Shown here piece by piece: positions 5,599 to 8,500 of a stretch of 8,500 nucleotides of DNA. Numbering within the stretch: position 1 is the stretch's first letter; each line of letters opens with the position of its first letter. The stretch comes from COE1 sp965114465 (GTDB lineage Bacteria > Bacillota > Clostridia > Lachnospirales > Lachnospiraceae), in contig CBCOYO010000150.1 of the NCBI GenBank assembly GCA_965114465.1, forward strand, positions 1-8,500, given 5' to 3'. The position numbers and the translations under genes are program-made. The notes under the pieces are model-generated. The model saw only the letters and a program-made list of their open reading frames with translations. It had not been told where the DNA came from and did no database searches.

Positions 5599-6831
5599 CG
5601 TTATCAGCAGCCCTACTACAACAAAATCCGTGTTTATTGAAAAGGGACTTTTCTCTATTTTTAAAATATGCAGTCTGTTTTCATGTTCCGGCGACGAATA
5701 AATCTGCTCAACATCTGTTTCTGTGCCATACCCTTCTATATAATTTCCATCCAGCGTCTTAACATACTGTCCATCCAAATATACATCATACTGTCCAAAC
5801 GTCCCCTCAACTGTCCGCTGATACATTATCCCGATTTCTGAAGCCCGCACAAAAAAAAGAATATATGCATTATCCTCTGTTGCATACCAATTATTTCCAA
5901 AATGCCTGTTAAAATCATAAACTTGAAATCCATTGGCTGTTGCCGGCAGTAAAGTACCAGCATTTTCAATATGTGCGCCTGTAAAAATCTGCGGCGTAAC
6001 GGCTTCTGGCATCGTCCAGTCAGAAACTACAGGAATACTGCCAAGCCTTGCATGAACGGCCTCTAAATATTTCGTAATCAATCCGGCATAAATCGCATGT
6101 CCCATATCGTTGGGATGCACCACATCAGAAGTAATCTGCCACCAAGCGAAACTCCCTGCCGCCATTTCCGGCATAACCGCATTGCCATAACTAATCATTG
6201 GAACATGATAATACTCTCCCAGTTCCGCTTCGACCGGCTGCACACTGTCCCCATATGCATTCACAGAAAACAGCAATACTACTGCTGGTTCCATCTCCGC
6301 CCCCAAAATCTGACGCAGTAAATTTTCATAACTGTTCCTGCAAAGTTCTGTATGGGTATCATTTACTGCAAATTCGATAAAAACCAAGTCAGGATTATGG
6401 CTTAACATATCTTCCCCAACACGGTGTACCCCCAAATAAGAAGATGTTCCGCCAACACCAGCATTTACCAGATTCACTTTTGTAAGCGGAAACGCTTCAC
6501 ACCACCATTTATATACAAGTGAAACATAACTGTTGTCTTTTGAACTGGCATCGTACCCCTCGGTAATCGATCCGCCGATAAATCCAATCGTAACTTCCTC
6601 TCCCCGCTGCGCTTTCCGCAGTACATTCGCAAGCCTTGTCAAGTCCCCTTCTGGAAAATCGGTGGCTCTGATATACATATACTCTAAAGAATCCTCCGCC
6701 GCCCTTACTGTACTGCCTAAGCCTAAAACGCTAAAACAAACAATCAAAAGCACAGCTAATAAATAAATATATTTCTTCTTTTGTCCTTTTGTCCTATGAA
6801 TCCCACAACGTTTATATATGTAGTACCGCAT
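5596..6831 (-). CDS. Secreted or membrane-anchored SGNH/GDSL-family hydrolase
   Basis: A 411-residue SGNH-type esterase. Residues 19-44 (KKYIYLLAVLLIVCFSVLGLG, then VRAAED) form a signal peptide or N-terminal anchor with a possible signal-peptidase site after VRA or RAA, so the enzyme probably acts outside the membrane. All four catalytic blocks are visible: GGSIT with nucleophile S88, VNAGVGG (oxyanion glycine around 125-127), FAVND with N157, and SDVVHP with D236 and H239. The C-terminal ~140 residues look beta-rich (YDVYLDGQYVKTLDG) and may be a sugar-binding or accessory domain. Likely substrates are acyl groups on cell-surface or plant polysaccharide; this is inference. ATG at 6829-6831 has AAAGGGG 7 nt upstream; a longer frame to 6888 lacks a comparable SD. 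The stop codon lies in the end of repeat copy B. Confidence 0.9.
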   Translation of the reverse strand: MRYYIYKRCGIHRTKGQKKKYIYLLAVLLIVCFSVLGLGSTVRAAEDSLEYMYIRATDFPEGDLTRLANVLRKAQRGEEVTIGFIGGSITEGYDASSKDNSYVSLVYKWWCEAFPLTKVNLVNAGVGGTSSYLGVHRVGEDMLSHNPDLVFIEFAVNDTHTELCRNSYENLLRQILGAEMEPAVVLLFSVNAYGDSVQPVEAELGEYYHVPMISYGNAVMPEMAAGSFAWWQITSDVVHPNDMGHAIYAGLITKYLEAVHARLGSIPVVSDWTMPEAVTPQIFTGAHIENAGTLLPATANGFQVYDFNRHFGNNWYATEDNAYILFFVRASEIGIMYQRTVEGTFGQYDVYLDGQYVKTLDGNYIEGYGTETDVEQIYSSPEHENRLHILKIEKSPFSINTDFVVVGLLIT

Positions 6832-7058
6832 TTCATAACCCCTTTTGTTATACGCACAAACAATTAGATTTTCCTTTCTGCACAGCACACCTTGTCCGCT
6901 TATACAATATAAGTTTTGCAGAAATTAGAAAATCTTAACGGTCGTTAGTATATTTATACACACAATCACTAAGATTTACCAATTAACCAGACTCACGAGT
7001 GCGTAAATACTATGCATACATGGCAAAGTTTATCGCTCGTAAGTTTATCATCCATACA
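6832..7058. other. Intergenic region between the SGNH and HD-GYP genes
   Basis: The 227-bp gap is AT-rich and holds the SGNH Shine-Dalgarno site (AAAGGGG, 6839-6845). Next to the HD-GYP stop is a pair of exact 9-bp direct repeats, AAGTTTATC at 7026-7034 and 7041-7049, 15 bp apart. I find no convincing terminator for the HD-GYP gene. TATACT-like hexamers occur on the minus strand, but none has a properly spaced -35, so no promoter for the SGNH gene is called. Confidence 0.4.
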
Positions 7059-8177
7059 TTATAATATTATAATGCTGGCGCTGTTAATATCCGATAGATC
7101 ATATGTTTTCCCCGTTTTTAATCCTATCACTTTCGGCCTTAATACATACTGTGGATTATTCTCCACAACCCTTGCGCGCTCGCCTGTACTTAATTCCACA
7201 TCAGTTCCCACCGGATATAAAATCACACTCTCCAAAAAACTTTTCATCACATTAATGTCAAGTTCCTCTGTCATTGACATAATCATCTCAACTGCATTGC
7301 GCGGTGAAAATGGCTTTTTATAAGGCCGTTCTGTAACAAGTGCATCATAGATATCTGAAATAGATATTATCCGTGCAAAAAGATTAATTTTATCCCCTGC
7401 AACACTCATAGGATAGCCTTTTCCATTAATTTTTTCATGATGCTGCAATACACCAAGCTTAATGGAATTTGATAAATCTTCTTTTTCCTTTAAAATGCCA
7501 TATCCCAGCAAAGAATGCTGCTTCATCAATGAAAATTCTTGATCTGTCAGCCGTCCTGCTTTATTCAGCACTTCATTGGGAATCTTCGACTTTCCAACAT
7601 CATGCAAAAGCCCCGAAATCCCAATTTCATAGACGGTTTTATCGTCCAAACCATACTTTTTTGCTACAATCATAGACATTGTAGCCACATCAACACTATG
7701 CTTAAATGTATATTCATCGCTAATCTTTAATGTACTAATATCGACGGCAATCGCGTCATTATCCGAAATTGCACGCATTAAATCATCCGTAATACTGCGC
7801 GTTGTATCCGCAAATCCTGGAGAATCCGTTTCATTATAAAGATATTGGATGCCCTCTGCAACACGCGCTTTCACACTTTCCGATAAGCGCACTTTTGCCC
7901 TGTCGTTTACGGTTTTTTTCTCAATCTCCTGTTGTATCGAAGGTGCAATCATAATCATATCGGCAATATTACCGGTAATAAGATCGTCATCCTCGCCCTC
8001 TCGAATATAAATACCTGGAATCCCCATTTTTATCAGCGACATAATATGGTAGTCATCCATCACTGTATTTCTCGCTATTAATATCCTGCCTGCACGGTCT
8101 ACAATCGCCTGATCGATTTTCATACCCTGCTGCAAGGAACGTGTTCTTACATATCTTCTCTTAGCCAGTATTATCAC
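7059..8177 (-). CDS. HD-GYP domain protein, probable cyclic-di-GMP phosphodiesterase
   Basis: A 372-residue cytoplasmic protein with no membrane segments. Residues 1-130 form an N-terminal region of a kind common before HD-GYP domains (RYVRTRSLQQGM, then AGRILIARNTVMDD). The HD-GYP domain spans about 145-300: H160 (FKHSVDV), HDVGK at 192-196, H221 (KQHSLLG), HHEKINGKGYP at 246-256 and SDIYDAL with D275 followed by RPYK. The HD and GYP signatures are both intact, so hydrolysis of c-di-GMP to pGpG or GMP is likely. Residues 310-372 form a small beta-rich tail. The start is uncertain: GTG at 8175-8177 lies only about 1 nt after GGGAG, whereas a CTG three codons later is better spaced. No receiver or sensor domain is seen, so the input signal is unknown. 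Confidence 0.92.
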   Translation of the reverse strand: MIILAKRRYVRTRSLQQGMKIDQAIVDRAGRILIARNTVMDDYHIMSLIKMGIPGIYIREGEDDDLITGNIADMIMIAPSIQQEIEKKTVNDRAKVRLSESVKARVAEGIQYLYNETDSPGFADTTRSITDDLMRAISDNDAIAVDISTLKISDEYTFKHSVDVATMSMIVAKKYGLDDKTVYEIGISGLLHDVGKSKIPNEVLNKAGRLTDQEFSLMKQHSLLGYGILKEKEDLSNSIKLGVLQHHEKINGKGYPMSVAGDKINLFARIISISDIYDALVTERPYKKPFSPRNAVEMIMSMTEELDINVMKSFLESVILYPVGTDVELSTGERARVVENNPQYVLRPKVIGLKTGKTYDLSDINSASIIIL

Positions 8178-8198
8178 TCCCTAATATTTTCACAATGC

Positions 8199-8352
8199 TT
8201 AGGAACTGCTAAATCGAGTAGGGGAATGACCTTCTCTCCCACTCGCGCGCCGGCCACTCGTCAGCTATGCTGACAATCTTCCTTTGAGTGCCCGTGTGCA
8301 TAAATTACTTATGACAATTACTTGTCACAAGTAATTTCTGAACAGTTCCTTA
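8199..8352 (-). repeat. AACTGTT-ended repeat, copy C (~154 bp)
   Basis: Left end TTAGGAACTGCTAAAT; right end, read on the minus strand, TAAGGAACTGTTCAGAAATT. From the right end inwards it shares a ~50-bp arm with copy B, in the opposite orientation, with the same palindrome AATTACTTGT-C-ACAAGTAATT (8316-8336). The core differs from copy B: it contains motif X2 (8246-8300) and a second imperfect stem, CGAGTAGGGGA/TCTCCCACTCG, at about 8215-8245. It lies 21 bp upstream of the HD-GYP start and inside its predicted 5' leader. No coding frame. Confidence 0.75.
8246..8300 (-). other. Structured dispersed motif, copy X2
   Basis: On the minus strand: TGC, ACA, CGG, an unpaired G, CACTC (8290-8286), the bulge AAAGGAAGATT, a perfect hairpin GTCAGC-ATA-GCTGAC (8274-8260), GAGTG (8259-8255), G, CCG, GC, GCG. 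CACTC/GAGTG and CGG/CCG pair exactly and TGC/GCG closes with one wobble. The layout equals that of X1 (3308-3359) while almost all paired bases differ. The unpaired parts, TGCAYACG and AAGGAAG, are the conserved ones. Confidence 0.6.
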
Positions 8353-8377
8353 TTCACAAATTAATTGGTATTGTTCT

Positions 8378-8406
8378 ATTTTACTCTATCCGAGAGTTAA
8401 AGTCTA
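8378..8406 (-). promoter_or_regulatory. Candidate sigma-A promoter for the HD-GYP gene, with an inverted repeat in the spacer
   Basis: On the minus strand, TAGACT (4 of 6 to the -35 consensus), an exact 17-bp spacer, then TAAAAT (5 of 6 to the -10). Within the spacer and its edge, ACTCT (8393-8397) and AGAGT (8383-8387) form an inverted repeat around CGGAT, placed where a repressor could block polymerase. The predicted transcript starts near 8371, about 195 nt before the gene, so the leader would include nearly all of repeat copy C. The rest of 8407-8500 shows only a weak hairpin, CCCAC/GTGGG, at 8460-8478. Confidence 0.5.
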
Positions 8407-8500
8407 GTAAAAATATTTAGGAAGTCGTTGAAAAATAATAATTCTGGTTACTTTTCACACCCACGCCAAAGTAGTGGGAATCATGCGCCAAAATGCTAAA

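Noticed and set aside
6900..7058. A cyclic-di-GMP riboswitch before the SGNH gene, suggested by the neighbouring HD-GYP gene
   Set aside because: I see none of the conserved GEMM features or a suitable pair of hairpins in this AT-rich gap.
7012..7323. A 103-codon plus-strand open frame starting in the intergenic region
   Set aside because: Nearly all of it is antisense to the HD-GYP gene and no ribosome binding site or domain supports it.

Overview
The window comes from a low-to-moderate GC anaerobic Firmicute, most likely a member of the Lachnospiraceae or close clostridial relatives. This is inferred from the [FeFe]-hydrogenase maturation genes, the strong purine-rich Shine-Dalgarno sites, the HD-GYP and SGNH protein types, and the many small non-coding repeats. 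All seven convincing genes lie on the minus strand; nothing on the plus strand looks like a real gene.

Reading in the direction of transcription (right to left): an HD-GYP cyclic-di-GMP phosphodiesterase-type protein (7059-8177), preceded by a good sigma-A-type promoter at 8378-8406; a secreted or membrane-anchored SGNH/GDSL hydrolase (5596-6831); then the hydrogenase maturation cluster: a TM1266-type small regulator (5043-5288), the radical-SAM enzyme HydE (3978-5027), a nucleotidyltransferase-fold protein of unknown role (3369-3956), the radical-SAM enzyme HydG (1712-3130) and the GTPase/scaffold HydF (500-1702). HydE, HydG and HydF together build the 2Fe subcluster of the [FeFe]-hydrogenase H-cluster: HydG makes CO and cyanide from tyrosine as an Fe(CO)2(CN) synthon, HydE processes that synthon, and HydF carries the assembled subcluster to the apo-hydrogenase. 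No hydrogenase structural gene is in the window.

The intergenic DNA is unusually rich in short structured repeats. (1) A ~102-bp element with ~18-bp terminal inverted repeats occurs at 49-150 and, inverted, at 3203-3304, bracketing hydG-hydF. (2) A ~155-167-bp family with ends like TAAGGAACTGTT occurs at 151-317, 5434-5598 and 8199-8352; the members share ends, and two share a ~45-bp palindrome-bearing arm, but the cores differ and each core is a closed hairpin structure. (3) A small structured motif beginning TGCAYACG and containing AAGGAA occurs at 3308-3359, 5345-5390 and 8246-8300, with stems whose sequences differ but whose pairing is kept. (4) A hairpin core at 5520-5589 has a diverged relative at 315-378. 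(5) A long inverted repeat at 411-494, just after hydF, looks like both a miniature element and the operon terminator. These non-coding families are the part of the window least explained by known gene content.
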